DNA of 64,000 nt from an uncultured Porphyromonadaceae bacterium (GTDB taxonomy: Bacteria > Bacteroidota > Bacteroidia > Bacteroidales > Muribaculaceae). Below the pieces are notes generated by a model. That model ran no database searches, had not been told where the DNA came from, and saw only the letters and a program-made list of their open reading frames with translations. The first letter of the stretch is position 1; the number at the start of each line of letters is the position of its first letter. This document shows, in pieces, positions 17,245-26,551 of the stretch. Made by a program: the position numbers and the translations under genes. The stretch is taken from contig URCF01000005.1 in assembly GCA_900546365.1 (NCBI GenBank), forward strand, positions 1-64,000. The letters are read 5' to 3'.

Positions 17245-18361
17245 ATGATAACTCAGGAACAATTAAAAGAGACTTTTGAGCGCAAGCTGGCGCTGAGGAG
17301 GTATCTTTGACATCGACAGTAAGAAAATAGAAGTAGAAGAAGAGGAGTTGCGCACCCATGTGCCCGACTTTTGGGAGCACCCGAAGGAAGCGCAAATCCA
17401 AATGAAAAAAATCAAGGATCTCCAGGCCTGGATTGAAGGGTATGAGGAGGTGGAACGCGCAGTGGACGATCTCGAAGTGGCCTTTGACTTTGTGAAAGAA
17501 GGTGCCATGGAGGAGGCCGAACTGGATGCGATGTATGCCGACGCGCTGGATAAGATTGAAAAACTTGAACTGCGCAACATGCTCCGCCGCGAGGAGGACA
17601 AACTCGGCGTAGTGCTCAAGATCAACTCCGGCGCCGGTGGCACCGAGAGTCAGGACTGGGCATCGATGCTGATGCGCATGTATCTGAGATACTGCGAGAA
17701 ACACGGCTACAAAACCTCCATAGCCAATATCCTTGACGGCGATGAGGCCGGCATAAAATCGTGCACCATCAATGTGGAGGGCGACTTTGCCTACGGCTAT
17801 CTCAAGAGCGAGAACGGCGTGCACCGCCTGGTGCGTGTGTCACCCTACAATGCCCAGGGCAAGCGCATGACTTCGTTTGCATCAGTGTTTGTCACTCCTC
17901 TCGTGGACGATACCATCGAGGTGAAGGTGGAACCCGCGCTGCTGTCGTGGGACACATTCCGAAGCGGCGGTGCCGGTGGTCAGAATGTGAACAAGGTGGA
18001 GTCGGGCGTGCGTCTGCGCTACCAGTTCACCGATCCCTATACAGGCGAGCAGGAGGAAATTCTGATTGAGAACACCGAGACACGCGACCAGCCCAAGAAC
18101 AAAGAGAATGCACTGCGCCAACTCCGCTCCATACTCTACGACAAAGAGCTCCAGCACCGACTTCAGGAGCAAGCCAAAGTTGAGGCCGGAAAGATGAAAA
18201 TCGAGTGGGGCAGCCAGATCAGAAGCTACGTGTTCGACGACCGCCGCGTGAAGGATCACCGCACCGGATTCCAGACATCCGATGTCAACGGGGTGATGGA
18301 CGGCGACATCGACGGCTTCATCAAAGCCTACCTGATGGAATTTGCCGGCACCGAGCAGTAA
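17245..18361 (+). CDS. prfB: Peptide chain release factor 2, programmed +1 frameshift
   Basis: RF2 releases chains at UGA and UAA. Translation starts at ATG 17245 (MITQEQLKETFERKLALRRY), reaches CTT TGA at 17305-17310, and must shift +1 to GAC (DIDSKKIEVEEEEL) to continue. The total is about 371 residues, the family norm. The tripeptide anticodon mimic SPF-type segment and the catalytic GGQ loop (GGAGGQNVNKVESGVRL) are present. An AGGAGG element (17296-17301) precedes the shift site with the usual short spacing. This is the autoregulatory switch known from other bacteria, in which low RF2 favours the shift. Confidence 0.96.
17296..17311 (+). promoter_or_regulatory. RF2 recoding site (SD-like element plus CTT TGA C)
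   Basis: AGGAGG, four bases, then the slippery CTT TGA C. In-frame reading stops at the TGA (17308-17310). The downstream prfB frame begins at GAC 17309 and is open to 18361. Confidence 0.95.
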
Positions 18362-18385
18362 ATGCACAACATATACCATAGAAAG

Positions 18386-18414
18386 AATGCTGAGGCCGAT
18401 GTCTCAGCATTTTT
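18386..18414 (+). terminator. Terminator after prfB
   Basis: AATGCTGAG (18386-18394) pairs with CTCAGCATT (18403-18411) around an eight-base loop and is followed by Ts. It lies 25 bp after the prfB stop. Confidence 0.85.
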
Positions 18415-18480
18415 ATGCTACGAACAAAATCCTTTTAACACAAATTAACAAATGGGGGGGGTAATTTTACTTCTTTCAAT

Positions 18481-18488
18481 TATCTTTG
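18481..18488 (+). promoter_or_regulatory. -7 box TATCTTTG for the DUF4234-like gene
   Basis: TATCTTTG is a good Bacteroidetes -7 box 62 bp upstream of the ATG at 18551. The leader contains AAGCTTG/CAAGCTT-like complementarity. Confidence 0.5.
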
Positions 18489-18550
18489 TGCAAATCAATT
18501 ATCATGTTTCACAAATCACAGCTTGAAAGGACAAGCTTAATTCATCAATT

Positions 18551-18958
18551 ATGTTATGCACCAACCGTGGTTTTTGGAAAGCTTTTTTTCTTAACCTCAT
18601 CACACTCGGATTCTACAACTGGTACCTGATTCACGCATTCGCCAAAGAAACCAACATTGCCTGCGAAGCTGACGGCAAGAGCACAACCGGTCTTTTGCTC
18701 TATCTGATTTTCAATGTGCTCACCTTAGGGATATATGGCATCGTATGGACATACAAATGGATTAACCGCTGCAACAACTACCTGACCAACAACGGTGAAT
18801 TGGAAGGGTTGCAACCATCCACCTATCTGCTCACATTGTTCATCCTCGGCCCGCTCACCCTTGGCATCATGACCCTTGTGGTGTATTGCAAGGCACTCTA
18901 CCTTCAGAACAAAGTCAACAGCAAACATAACGAACTATCCGGCCTTGCTGTAGCGTAA
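18551..18958 (+). CDS. DUF4234-like small membrane protein
   Basis: This 135-residue protein has three or four hydrophobic segments (roughly 8-28, 45-70, 90-115). The repeated pattern LNLITLGFYNWYLI / FNVLTLGIYGIVWTYKW is the DUF4234 (YjgN-like) motif of aromatic-rich turns between helices. The function of the family is not established. It is monocistronic: a promoter box lies upstream and a terminator downstream. Confidence 0.75.
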   Translation: MLCTNRGFWKAFFLNLITLGFYNWYLIHAFAKETNIACEADGKSTTGLLLYLIFNVLTLGIYGIVWTYKWINRCNNYLTNNGELEGLQPSTYLLTLFILGPLTLGIMTLVVYCKALYLQNKVNSKHNELSGLAVA

Positions 18959-19010
18959 CGCCACTTAGCCGTTTTTTTTACACAAAATCCATATTTAACT
19001 TATCTTCTCT

Positions 19011-19044
19011 AAAGCTGTCCGCCTCAAATCCGGACAGCTTTTGC
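19011..19044 (+). terminator. Terminator after the DUF4234-like gene
   Basis: AAAGCTGTCCG (19011-19021) pairs with CGGACAGCTTT (19031-19041) around nine bases. It lies between convergent genes and may serve both. Confidence 0.8.
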
Positions 19045-19091
19045 CTTATCATACAATCTCTCACGGGAAAACAGAACAGAGCATTGTGTTT

Positions 19092-19628
19092 TCATGGTTG
19101 CCAGCGGGTGATGACCGGGAGACCAAGGGCACCGCGCTCCACATCTATACTAAGGGTGTCGCCCGCATGATACCGCCGCCACTGTGTGTGGGTGACACCG
19201 AACTGCTTGGTGCACAAACTATTGATTTTCAAATCCACATACCACACCTTGTATGTTTCGCCAGTGGTTATGGTGCGCCGTCCGACGCGCTTGGTGCGAT
19301 GGCGTATTTTATAGTAAACCTTCTCCACCACAGCAGGTTGCTGATGGATGCTGCTTTTGTCGGCTCCGAAATAGTTGACACACAATGTGGCACAGAGCAT
19401 CGTCGGATACAAGGCTATCACAGCCAGCAGCATGCACACCCACGGGCGGGTAATGCCTGTGAGGCGGCCTACGCTGCCCTTTATCAAGCGGCTCACTACA
19501 ACAGCAGCCACCGCCATGCCGCCATACAGAAACACGAGCGAACCGAGTGTGCGGGCATTAAGTGCCACAACACCTCCGGCACAGAATATCACAATAGCGA
19601 TGATGAGAAATACCAAAATCCGTTTCAT
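19092..19628 (-). CDS. Membrane protein of unknown function
   Basis: Starting at ATG 19628 (MKRILVFLIIAIVIFCAGGV) gives 178 residues. The first half contains three hydrophobic segments (about 4-22, 30-50, 62-82). The second half is a soluble, basic domain (KVYYKIRHRTKRVGRRTI, then YKVWYVDLKIN) that looks extracytoplasmic. I do not recognise the family. A longer frame to 19664 is unlikely, since it would start within 25 bp of the -7 box at 19634-19641. Confidence 0.6.
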   Translation of the reverse strand: MKRILVFLIIAIVIFCAGGVVALNARTLGSLVFLYGGMAVAAVVVSRLIKGSVGRLTGITRPWVCMLLAVIALYPTMLCATLCVNYFGADKSSIHQQPAVVEKVYYKIRHRTKRVGRRTITTGETYKVWYVDLKINSLCTKQFGVTHTQWRRYHAGDTLSIDVERGALGLPVITRWQP

Positions 19629-19633
19629 AAAGC

Positions 19634-19661
19634 CAAAGTTACAAACATTTTTGTATTTTTG
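19634..19661. promoter_or_regulatory. Divergent -7 boxes for 19628 (-) and 19696 (+)
   Basis: TAACTTTG reads on the minus strand at 19634-19641, and TATTTTTG on the plus strand at 19654-19661. The two face away from each other and serve the membrane protein gene and the DUF4838 gene. Confidence 0.55.
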
Positions 19662-19695
19662 CACCTACTACATAACATTCAATTACCAAAAAGCC

Positions 19696-21885
19696 ATGAA
19701 AAGATTTGTCATCTGTGCAATCGCCATCTTAATATGCATACCGTTGGTGGAAGCCGTTGACCTCGTCAGGAACCATAAGCCGGTGGGACGAATTGTGGTG
19801 GCCGACACTATAGCCGAAAGCCGCGAAGCCGCTGCCCTGTTGCAACGATGGGCCGAAATGATCACCGGAGCCAGCCTGCCGGTGGTGAATGACAGAAAGA
19901 TTAAGCGCAACGACCTGGTGATATCCTCAACTGCCGACAACAATGCGGTTAAGGAGGATGGATTCTCCTTGACACCTCACAAAGGTGCCTTGTATCTCAA
20001 CGGCTGTCAGCGCGGTGCCGTTTATGGAGCAATATCTCTTCTTGAGCGCAATGCGGGGTGCAACTATTGGAGCGAGCGCGAGTTTACAGCCCCGTCGTCG
20101 CCCGACTTGATATTTGCCGACACGAAGACAGTTGACAATCCGGCCTTCCGCTACCGCCAGTCGCAGAACTATGCCCTGCACACCGATCCTGAATACCGGT
20201 GGTGGATGCGACTTGAGGAGCCTCGCGATGAGTTTGCCTCACAGCTGTGGGTGCACACATTCAACCGCCTCCTCCCGGCTGAAAAATATGGCAAGGATCA
20301 TCCCGAATATTATGCCTACTTCAATGGCGCCCGCCATCCCGGAGCCGCCACTCAATGGTGCCTCACAAATCCCGAAGTACTTGAGGTAGTGGCTCATAAC
20401 ATCGACTCCATTTTCAACGCCAACCCCGGACGCAACATGATATCGGTGAGCCAGAACGATGGCAACCGTACCAATTGCACCTGCGCCTCGTGCGCCCGCA
20501 TCGACTCCATTGAAGGCGGCCCCACAGGCTCGCTGATCTATTTCCTCAACAAGCTGGCCGAGCGGATGCCCGACCGCCAGTTCTCAACCCTTGCCTATCT
20601 CTACACGATGCACCCACCCAAGCATATCAAGCCACGGAGCAATGTCAACATAATGCTGTGCGACATCGACTGCTACCGCGAGGTGCCGCTCACCGGCAAT
20701 GCCACAGGGCGCGATTTTCTCAACGCTCTGCACGGATGGGCTGCCATCAGCAACAATATCTTTGTGTGGGACTACGGCATCAACTTCGACGGCTACCTCA
20801 CCCCGTTCCCCAATTTCGACATCCTGCAGCCCAACATCCGCACTTTCAGGGACAACAATGTGACAATGCATTTCTCGCAGATTGCCAGCTCCAGAGGCGG
20901 CGACTTTGCCGAACTGCGCACTTGGCTGGTGAGCAAACTGATGTGGAACCCCGATGCCAGCATGGACTCGCTGATGCGAGTGTTTCATGAAGGGTACTAC
21001 GGCAAAGCGGCACCATACCTGCTCCGCTATCATCGCGACATGAAGCAAGCGCTGACCGACAGCGGCGAGGGGCTATGGATCTACGACTCTCCCGTCACTC
21101 ACAGCCGTGGGATGCTGAGCGAGCGAATGATAGCCCATTACCATCAGTTGATGGACAGCGCGATGATGGCCGTGAAAGGCGACTCCACGCTCCATGCGCG
21201 TGTGGAGCGTGCCACCTTGCCGCTGCTCTACAGCGAGCTGGAGATTGCACGCACCAATCCGGTGAAAGACGCCGCCGACCTCGAGCGCAAGCTATGCCGG
21301 TTTGACTCGCTGTGCGCCCTATATGGAGCCAATGCTCTCAACGAACGCACCAACTCCCCGACGGAGTATTGTGCATTGTATCGCGAGCGATATATGCCCC
21401 GCAAGCGTCCCAACATCGCATCCGGAGCCACAGTCAAGGCTTCGCGTCCTCTTAGATCGCCCTACGACCGGCTCGGCACAGCATCGCTCGTTGACGGCAT
21501 CTATGGCGGCGCCACATTCAAGGACAGCTGGATTGGCTGGGAAGGCGAGGATGTGACACTCACCGTGGACCTCGGGGAGGTGCGCCGCTTCAAATCCGTG
21601 GGCGCGGATTTCCTCCACCAGCTGGGGCAATGGATTCTGCTCCCGAAATCCGTCACCTATTCCGTGAGCACTGATGGTGAAAATTTCACTCCGTTCGGCA
21701 CCGTCACCATTCCGGAGGACAACGATGTGAGAGTGAAATTCCTTGATGCACGCCACGAAGCCGCCGAGCCGGTGGAAGCCCGCTATCTGCGCATAGATGT
21801 GGAGGGCACTAAAATCTGCCCCCACTGGCATTACGGCGTGGGCAACAAATGCTGGTTCTTCCTTGACGAGATAACCGTGGAATAA
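19696..21885 (+). CDS. DUF4838 glycoside-hydrolase-like protein with C-terminal F5/8-C domain
   Basis: The ATG at 19696 (MKRFVICAIAILICIPLVEA) gives a 729-residue exported protein. An alpha-glucuronidase/GH20-like N-domain (about 25-130, with AALLQRWAEMITGASLPVV) precedes the DUF4838 TIM-barrel region. There, VSQNDGNRTNCTCASC and FVWDYGINFDGYLTPFPN stand out. A discoidin-like carbohydrate-binding domain (about 590-729, with SLVDGIYGG and the terminal FFLDEITVE) ends the protein. The family is common in glycan-degrading Bacteroidales; the substrate is unknown. The 107 extra upstream codons of the frame overlap the divergent gene and promoter and are not used. Confidence 0.88.
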   Translation: MKRFVICAIAILICIPLVEAVDLVRNHKPVGRIVVADTIAESREAAALLQRWAEMITGASLPVVNDRKIKRNDLVISSTADNNAVKEDGFSLTPHKGALYLNGCQRGAVYGAISLLERNAGCNYWSEREFTAPSSPDLIFADTKTVDNPAFRYRQSQNYALHTDPEYRWWMRLEEPRDEFASQLWVHTFNRLLPAEKYGKDHPEYYAYFNGARHPGAATQWCLTNPEVLEVVAHNIDSIFNANPGRNMISVSQNDGNRTNCTCASCARIDSIEGGPTGSLIYFLNKLAERMPDRQFSTLAYLYTMHPPKHIKPRSNVNIMLCDIDCYREVPLTGNATGRDFLNALHGWAAISNNIFVWDYGINFDGYLTPFPNFDILQPNIRTFRDNNVTMHFSQIASSRGGDFAELRTWLVSKLMWNPDASMDSLMRVFHEGYYGKAAPYLLRYHRDMKQALTDSGEGLWIYDSPVTHSRGMLSERMIAHYHQLMDSAMMAVKGDSTLHARVERATLPLLYSELEIARTNPVKDAADLERKLCRFDSLCALYGANALNERTNSPTEYCALYRERYMPRKRPNIASGATVKASRPLRSPYDRLGTASLVDGIYGGATFKDSWIGWEGEDVTLTVDLGEVRRFKSVGADFLHQLGQWILLPKSVTYSVSTDGENFTPFGTVTIPEDNDVRVKFLDARHEAAEPVEARYLRIDVEGTKICPHWHYGVGNKCWFFLDEITVE

Positions 21886-21933
21886 CCCCGCCGGCACTCC
21901 GCGATATTGTTTGCATAAACGGCGGAAAATTTG

Positions 21934-21941
21934 TATTTTTG
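21934..21941 (+). promoter_or_regulatory. -7 box TATTTTTG for parC
   Basis: TATTTTTG lies 34 bp upstream of the parC ATG at 21976, in the 90-bp gap after the DUF4838 gene. Confidence 0.6.
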
Positions 21942-21975
21942 TGGATGAACGCAATGACTGATTTAGCAATATCTT

Positions 21976-24675
21976 ATGAGCGAAGATTTTAACAGCGACG
22001 ACGAAGACCTTAAAGATGCCATAGACTCCTCTGACGACGATAGCCCCGAGGCTGCGGCCGGCGGTTTTGAGTCAATGCTCGTGGACCTCAGCGATGATGT
22101 GGTAAAGCATCAGCTGCGAGGAATGTTCCAGAGCTGGTATCTTGACTATGCGTCATACACCATCCTCGACCGTGCAATTCCGCATATCGACGATGGCCTC
22201 AAGCCCGTGCAGCGACGCATACTCCACACCATGAAAACTCTCGATGACGGACATTTCAACAAGGTGGCCAATATCGTGGGCACTACCATGCACTATCACC
22301 CCCACGGCGACGCATCCATCTACGGTGCTCTGGTGCAGCTCGGACAGAAGGACCTGCTGGTGGAGACACAGGGCAACTGGGGAAATATCCTCACCGGCGC
22401 CCCCGCCGCCGCCGGACGATACATAGAAGCGCGTCTGTCGCCCTTCGCTCTCGAAACTCTGTTCAACGCCAAAGTGACGCAATGGACCCCGAGCTACGAT
22501 GGACGCAAGAAAGAGCCGGTGACTCTTCCGGCAAAATTCCCGCTACTGCTGTCGCAAGGCGTGGGCGGTATTGCCGCCGGACTTTCAAGCCTCATCCTGC
22601 CACACAACTTCAACGAGATTCTCGACGCATCGGTCAAATGCCTGCGCGGAGAGGAATTTGAGCTGTACCCCGACTTTGTGACCGGAGGGTTCATCGATGT
22701 GAGCCGCTACAACGATGGCAAGCGAGGTGGAAAAGTGCGCATACGCGCCAAAATCGAAAAGGTGGACAACAAAACACTGGCCATCACGGAAATCCCCTAC
22801 AGCATGACCACCGGCTCGCTGATTGAGTCTATCCTCAAGGCGTTTGAAAAAGGAAAAATCAAAATCCGCAAGATTGACGACAACACCGCCGAAACCGCGA
22901 GAATCATAGTCCATCTGCAGCCCGGCACTTCAAGCGACAAAACCATCGACGCTCTCTATGCCTTCACCGACTGCGAGCTCCCGATATCGCCCAACTGCTG
23001 CGTGATTTACGACGACAAGCCCCATTTCATCGGCGTGAGCGATGTGCTGCGCCGCTCCGTGCAAACCACCCGCTCCATCATCAAGGCCGAGCTGGAAATT
23101 CAGCTTGCCGAAGTGAAAGAGCAGCTTCATTTCGCCTCGCTCGAGCGCATTTTCATCGAGGAGCGCATCTACAAGGACCGCGAGTACGAAGATGCCGAAA
23201 GCCGTCAGGAGGTTATTCTCCATATTTTCCGCCGCCTGGAGCCCTGGACCGAACGGTTCATACGGCCTGTCACCGAGGAGGATGTGGTGCGCCTGTTTGA
23301 AATCAAGATGGGGCGCATCCTCAAATTCAACTCCCACACCGCCGACGAGCAGATTGCCGCTTACAAGGAGAAGATGGCCGATATCGAGAGTAAGCTGGCA
23401 AACCTCACACAAATCACCATTGAATGGTATCAGAGCCTCAGGAAGAAATACGGCGCGGCCTATCCGCGTCACACTGTTATCCGTGGATTTGACAACATTG
23501 AAGCCGCCACTGTGGCCGAAGTCAACGAGAAGCTGTATATCAACCGCGCCGAGGGGTTCATCGGCACCGCGCTCAAGAAAGATGAATTCCTGTGCAACTG
23601 CTCCTCTATCGACGACATAATAATATTCTACAAGGATGGCCGCTACAAGGTGACCAAAGTGCAGGAAAAGATGTTTGTCGGCAAGAATGTGATGTATGTG
23701 GCTGTGTTCAAGCGCAACGACTCACGCACCACCTACAACCTTATTTACCAGAACGGCAAAGGCGGCATATACTACATGAAACGCTTCCAGATCACCGGCA
23801 TCACACGCGACAAGGAGTACAACATGACCCAAGGCACTCCCGGAAGCAAGATATTATGGTTCACCGCCAACCCCAACGGTGAGGCCGAAGTGGTGAAAGT
23901 CACCCTCAAGCCCAAGGCACGCCTCAAGAGCCTGTTTATCGATGTGGACTTCAGCACCATGGCCATCAAAGGCAAAGGTGCGCTGGGCAACATCGTGACC
24001 AAGAACGAAGTGCACCGCGTGTCGCTCAAGCGCGAAGGCCTCTCCACCCTCGGCGGCCTCGAAGTGTGGTTCGACCCGGATGTGCTACGCCTCAACTACG
24101 ATGGCCGCGGCGACTACCTCGGCGAATTCGGCCCGGGCGACCAAGTGCTCGTCGTCACAAAATCGGGACAATATCACACCACATCCTTCGACCTCGCCAA
24201 CCACTACGATGAGGGGATACTGCGCATCGAACGGTTCCGCCCCGGTCATGTGTGGACCGCCGTGCTGTTCGATGCCTCCCAGGGCTATCCATACCTCAAG
24301 CGATTTGCCTTCGAGCCTTCAGCCAAAAAGCAAAGCTTCATCGGCGAAAGCGACAAATCCGAATTGCTATGCCTGAGTGACGCCCCCGGGGCACGGTTTG
24401 AAATCGTGTTTGGCGGCAATGATGCCTTCCGCGGCACCATGGAAGTGACAGCCGCAGAATTTGTGGCTCCGAAATCGGTCAAGGCCAAAGGCAAACGGCT
24501 CACCAACTATCAGGTAAGCGACATACGCGAGCTCGACCCCATTGAGTTGCCCGAAGCCGACCCCGACCTCCAGGAAGTCACTCCTCCCGACATCAGCTCC
24601 GACCTCGACCCTGACAAAGACAAATCGGAGGACGAAGTGCGCGACGAAATCACCGGCCAACAACGCATATTCTAA
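21976..24675 (+). CDS. parC: DNA topoisomerase IV subunit A
   Basis: This 899-residue protein is the DNA-cleaving partner of ParE. The N-terminal ~30 residues are an acidic, unstructured extension (NSDDEDLKDAIDSSDDDSPE). The breakage-reunion domain has YASYTILDRAIPHIDDGLKP, HYHPHGDASIYGAL and the catalytic tyrosine in AAAGRYIEARLSP. A six-bladed beta-pinwheel C-domain follows (about 530-830), and the tail is acidic again. Its stop overlaps the next gene by one base (TAATG), which links it to the DUF3316 gene. Confidence 0.93.
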   Translation: MSEDFNSDDEDLKDAIDSSDDDSPEAAAGGFESMLVDLSDDVVKHQLRGMFQSWYLDYASYTILDRAIPHIDDGLKPVQRRILHTMKTLDDGHFNKVANIVGTTMHYHPHGDASIYGALVQLGQKDLLVETQGNWGNILTGAPAAAGRYIEARLSPFALETLFNAKVTQWTPSYDGRKKEPVTLPAKFPLLLSQGVGGIAAGLSSLILPHNFNEILDASVKCLRGEEFELYPDFVTGGFIDVSRYNDGKRGGKVRIRAKIEKVDNKTLAITEIPYSMTTGSLIESILKAFEKGKIKIRKIDDNTAETARIIVHLQPGTSSDKTIDALYAFTDCELPISPNCCVIYDDKPHFIGVSDVLRRSVQTTRSIIKAELEIQLAEVKEQLHFASLERIFIEERIYKDREYEDAESRQEVILHIFRRLEPWTERFIRPVTEEDVVRLFEIKMGRILKFNSHTADEQIAAYKEKMADIESKLANLTQITIEWYQSLRKKYGAAYPRHTVIRGFDNIEAATVAEVNEKLYINRAEGFIGTALKKDEFLCNCSSIDDIIIFYKDGRYKVTKVQEKMFVGKNVMYVAVFKRNDSRTTYNLIYQNGKGGIYYMKRFQITGITRDKEYNMTQGTPGSKILWFTANPNGEAEVVKVTLKPKARLKSLFIDVDFSTMAIKGKGALGNIVTKNEVHRVSLKREGLSTLGGLEVWFDPDVLRLNYDGRGDYLGEFGPGDQVLVVTKSGQYHTTSFDLANHYDEGILRIERFRPGHVWTAVLFDASQGYPYLKRFAFEPSAKKQSFIGESDKSELLCLSDAPGARFEIVFGGNDAFRGTMEVTAAEFVAPKSVKAKGKRLTNYQVSDIRELDPIELPEADPDLQEVTPPDISSDLDPDKDKSEDEVRDEITGQQRIF

Positions 24676-25532
24676 TGACACGCAAACTTCTTCTGGGCAT
24701 TGCTGCCCTCCTCTCCGTCGCCACAAGCCATGCATCCGAGAAAGGCGACACCATAACACTCCTGCGCCCCGTAACATCAGCCTACATGATTGGCGTCGGC
24801 TCATCACACCTTGCCGACACGTATCTGTCGCCGCTCAAATATTCCGGCTGGCACGTGGATTTTCATTACGAACGGATGCAGGCCATGAAGTTCAACCCAG
24901 AACGTTGGGTGATGCAGATGCGCACAGGCGTGCAGGCCGACAAAGCCATGAGTCCCGCGCAGAACTCCTATCTGTGGTACTGGGGCCTTGACTTCAGCTG
25001 GGGAATGATGCACCGCTGGAAGCTCCCCTGCAACATCACCATCGCCGCCGGCGGAAATGTGATGCTCGATGCCGGAGTCATCTACAACAAGCGCAACAGC
25101 AACAACCCCTGCGCTGCCAAAGCAGCCCTCACACTCGGGGTCACAGGCTATGCCGCATGGAACCTCAAACTCGGACGCCTCCCCATCACCTTGCGCTATC
25201 AGCCGGAAATGCCCGTGATAGGAGCATTCTTCTCGCCCGACTACGGCGAGCTATATTACGAGATATACCTCGGCAACCATTCCGGACTGGCCCACTGCGC
25301 ATGGTGGGGCAACCATCTCCGCTACGACCATCAGCTCACCGCCGACCTCCACCTCGGAAGCACCTCGCTCCGGATAGGCTACAGCGGCAGCATACTGTCC
25401 ACCAAGGTGAACCATCTCGTCACACACATCTTCACCCACGCCGCCGTTGTGGGTATATCAGGCGAATGGATTTCGCTAAACCCGCGCAAAACCATCTCCC
25501 AACACGCCAAAACCATCTCCGCACTCTATTGA
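24675..25532 (+). CDS. DUF3316 family outer-membrane barrel protein
   Basis: This 285-residue protein has a signal peptide (MTRKLLLGIAALLSVATSHA). It then alternates amphipathic strands rich in Tyr, Trp and Gly (YSGWHVDFHYERM, YLWYWGLDFSWGMMHRW, YGELYYEIYLGNHSGLAHCAWWGNHLRYD), as expected for an 8- to 12-strand barrel. It matches what I know of DUF3316, a Bacteroidetes family with no known function. It is co-transcribed with parC upstream and the S41 lipoprotein 3 bp downstream. Confidence 0.8.
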   Translation: MTRKLLLGIAALLSVATSHASEKGDTITLLRPVTSAYMIGVGSSHLADTYLSPLKYSGWHVDFHYERMQAMKFNPERWVMQMRTGVQADKAMSPAQNSYLWYWGLDFSWGMMHRWKLPCNITIAAGGNVMLDAGVIYNKRNSNNPCAAKAALTLGVTGYAAWNLKLGRLPITLRYQPEMPVIGAFFSPDYGELYYEIYLGNHSGLAHCAWWGNHLRYDHQLTADLHLGSTSLRIGYSGSILSTKVNHLVTHIFTHAAVVGISGEWISLNPRKTISQHAKTISALY

Positions 25533-25535
25533 TTC

Positions 25536-26546
25536 ATGAAAAGACTGTTACACCTCGCACTCATCGCACTCACTTTAGCCGGGTGCCACGAAATACCGGA
25601 GTACAGCAACGACAACGCCGGCAACTTTGAAGCCCTCTGGACCGTGCTTGACGAGCACTACTGCTTCTTTGAAGAAAAGCAGGTGGACTGGAACGAAGTC
25701 CATTCACGCTACGCGCCCCGGATCTCCGCTGCCATGACCCGCGAAGAGCTGTTCGCAGTATGCTCCGACATGCTCGCCGAACTCAAGGACGGCCACACCA
25801 ACCTATCCTCCGCCTTCGCCACATCCTACTACCGCAAATGGTGGAGCGACTATCCGCAGAACTACAACGCACGCCTCGTGGAGCAATACTACTTCAACTT
25901 CAACTATCGCCAGCTCGGCGCATATACCTACGATTTCCTCACACAGAACATTGGCTATCTCCACTGCTCCACATTCGAATCAGGCATCGGAGCCGGCAAC
26001 CTTGACTACATACTCCAGTATTTCAACACCGCCAACGCCCTCATTTTTGATGTGCGCGACAACGGCGGCGGCAACCTCTCCAACGTGGAAGATATCGTCA
26101 ACCGATTCATCACACAGCGCACCCTCGCCGGATACATGATTCACAAAACCGGTCCCGGACACAGCGACTTCTCCGAACCCTATCCCTACTACTTCGAGCC
26201 AGCCGGCGACGGACACCTCGTGTGGCGCAAACCCATCATCGTGCTCACCAACCGCAGCACCTTCTCCGCCGCCAACAATTTCGTGTCGATCATGAAGCTC
26301 CTACCCAATGTCACCATCGTAGGCTCAACCACCGGCGGCGGCAGCGGAATGCCCTACAGCTCCGAACTCCCCTGCGGCTGGGGCGTGAGATTCTCCGCAT
26401 GCTCCATACTCGACGCCAAAGGACGCACCACAGAATTCGGTGTCGAACCCACCCAGGGATGCAGCGTGGACATGGATCCGCAGCAAGCCATCAAAGGCCA
26501 CGACACCATCCTCGACTTCGCAATATCCATGCTCACAAACTCCTGA
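25536..26546 (+). CDS. S41 family peptidase, lipoprotein
   Basis: This 336-residue protein carries a lipobox (LALIALTLAGC, Cys at residue 17). The S41 core contains LKDGHTNL, IFDVRDNGGGNLSNVEDI and the nucleophile serine in LTNRSTFSAANNFVS. GSTTGGGSGMPYSSELPCG lies where other family members place the oxyanion/substrate loop, and no PDZ domain is evident. It probably sits on the outer membrane or periplasmic face and cleaves peptides of unknown identity. It lies between the DUF3316 barrel and the CoA transferase with 3- and 5-bp gaps. Confidence 0.88.
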   Translation: MKRLLHLALIALTLAGCHEIPEYSNDNAGNFEALWTVLDEHYCFFEEKQVDWNEVHSRYAPRISAAMTREELFAVCSDMLAELKDGHTNLSSAFATSYYRKWWSDYPQNYNARLVEQYYFNFNYRQLGAYTYDFLTQNIGYLHCSTFESGIGAGNLDYILQYFNTANALIFDVRDNGGGNLSNVEDIVNRFITQRTLAGYMIHKTGPGHSDFSEPYPYYFEPAGDGHLVWRKPIIVLTNRSTFSAANNFVSIMKLLPNVTIVGSTTGGGSGMPYSSELPCGWGVRFSACSILDAKGRTTEFGVEPTQGCSVDMDPQQAIKGHDTILDFAISMLTNS

Positions 26547-26551
26547 ACACC

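Noticed and set aside
19375..19695. Upstream extension of the DUF4838 frame
   Set aside because: It overlaps the divergent membrane protein and both promoter boxes; the signal peptide starts at 19696.
26222..26551. Upstream extension of the CoA-transferase frame
   Set aside because: It overlaps the S41 lipoprotein gene in another frame and its sequence is His/Arg-rich noise; family homology begins at the ATG at 26552.
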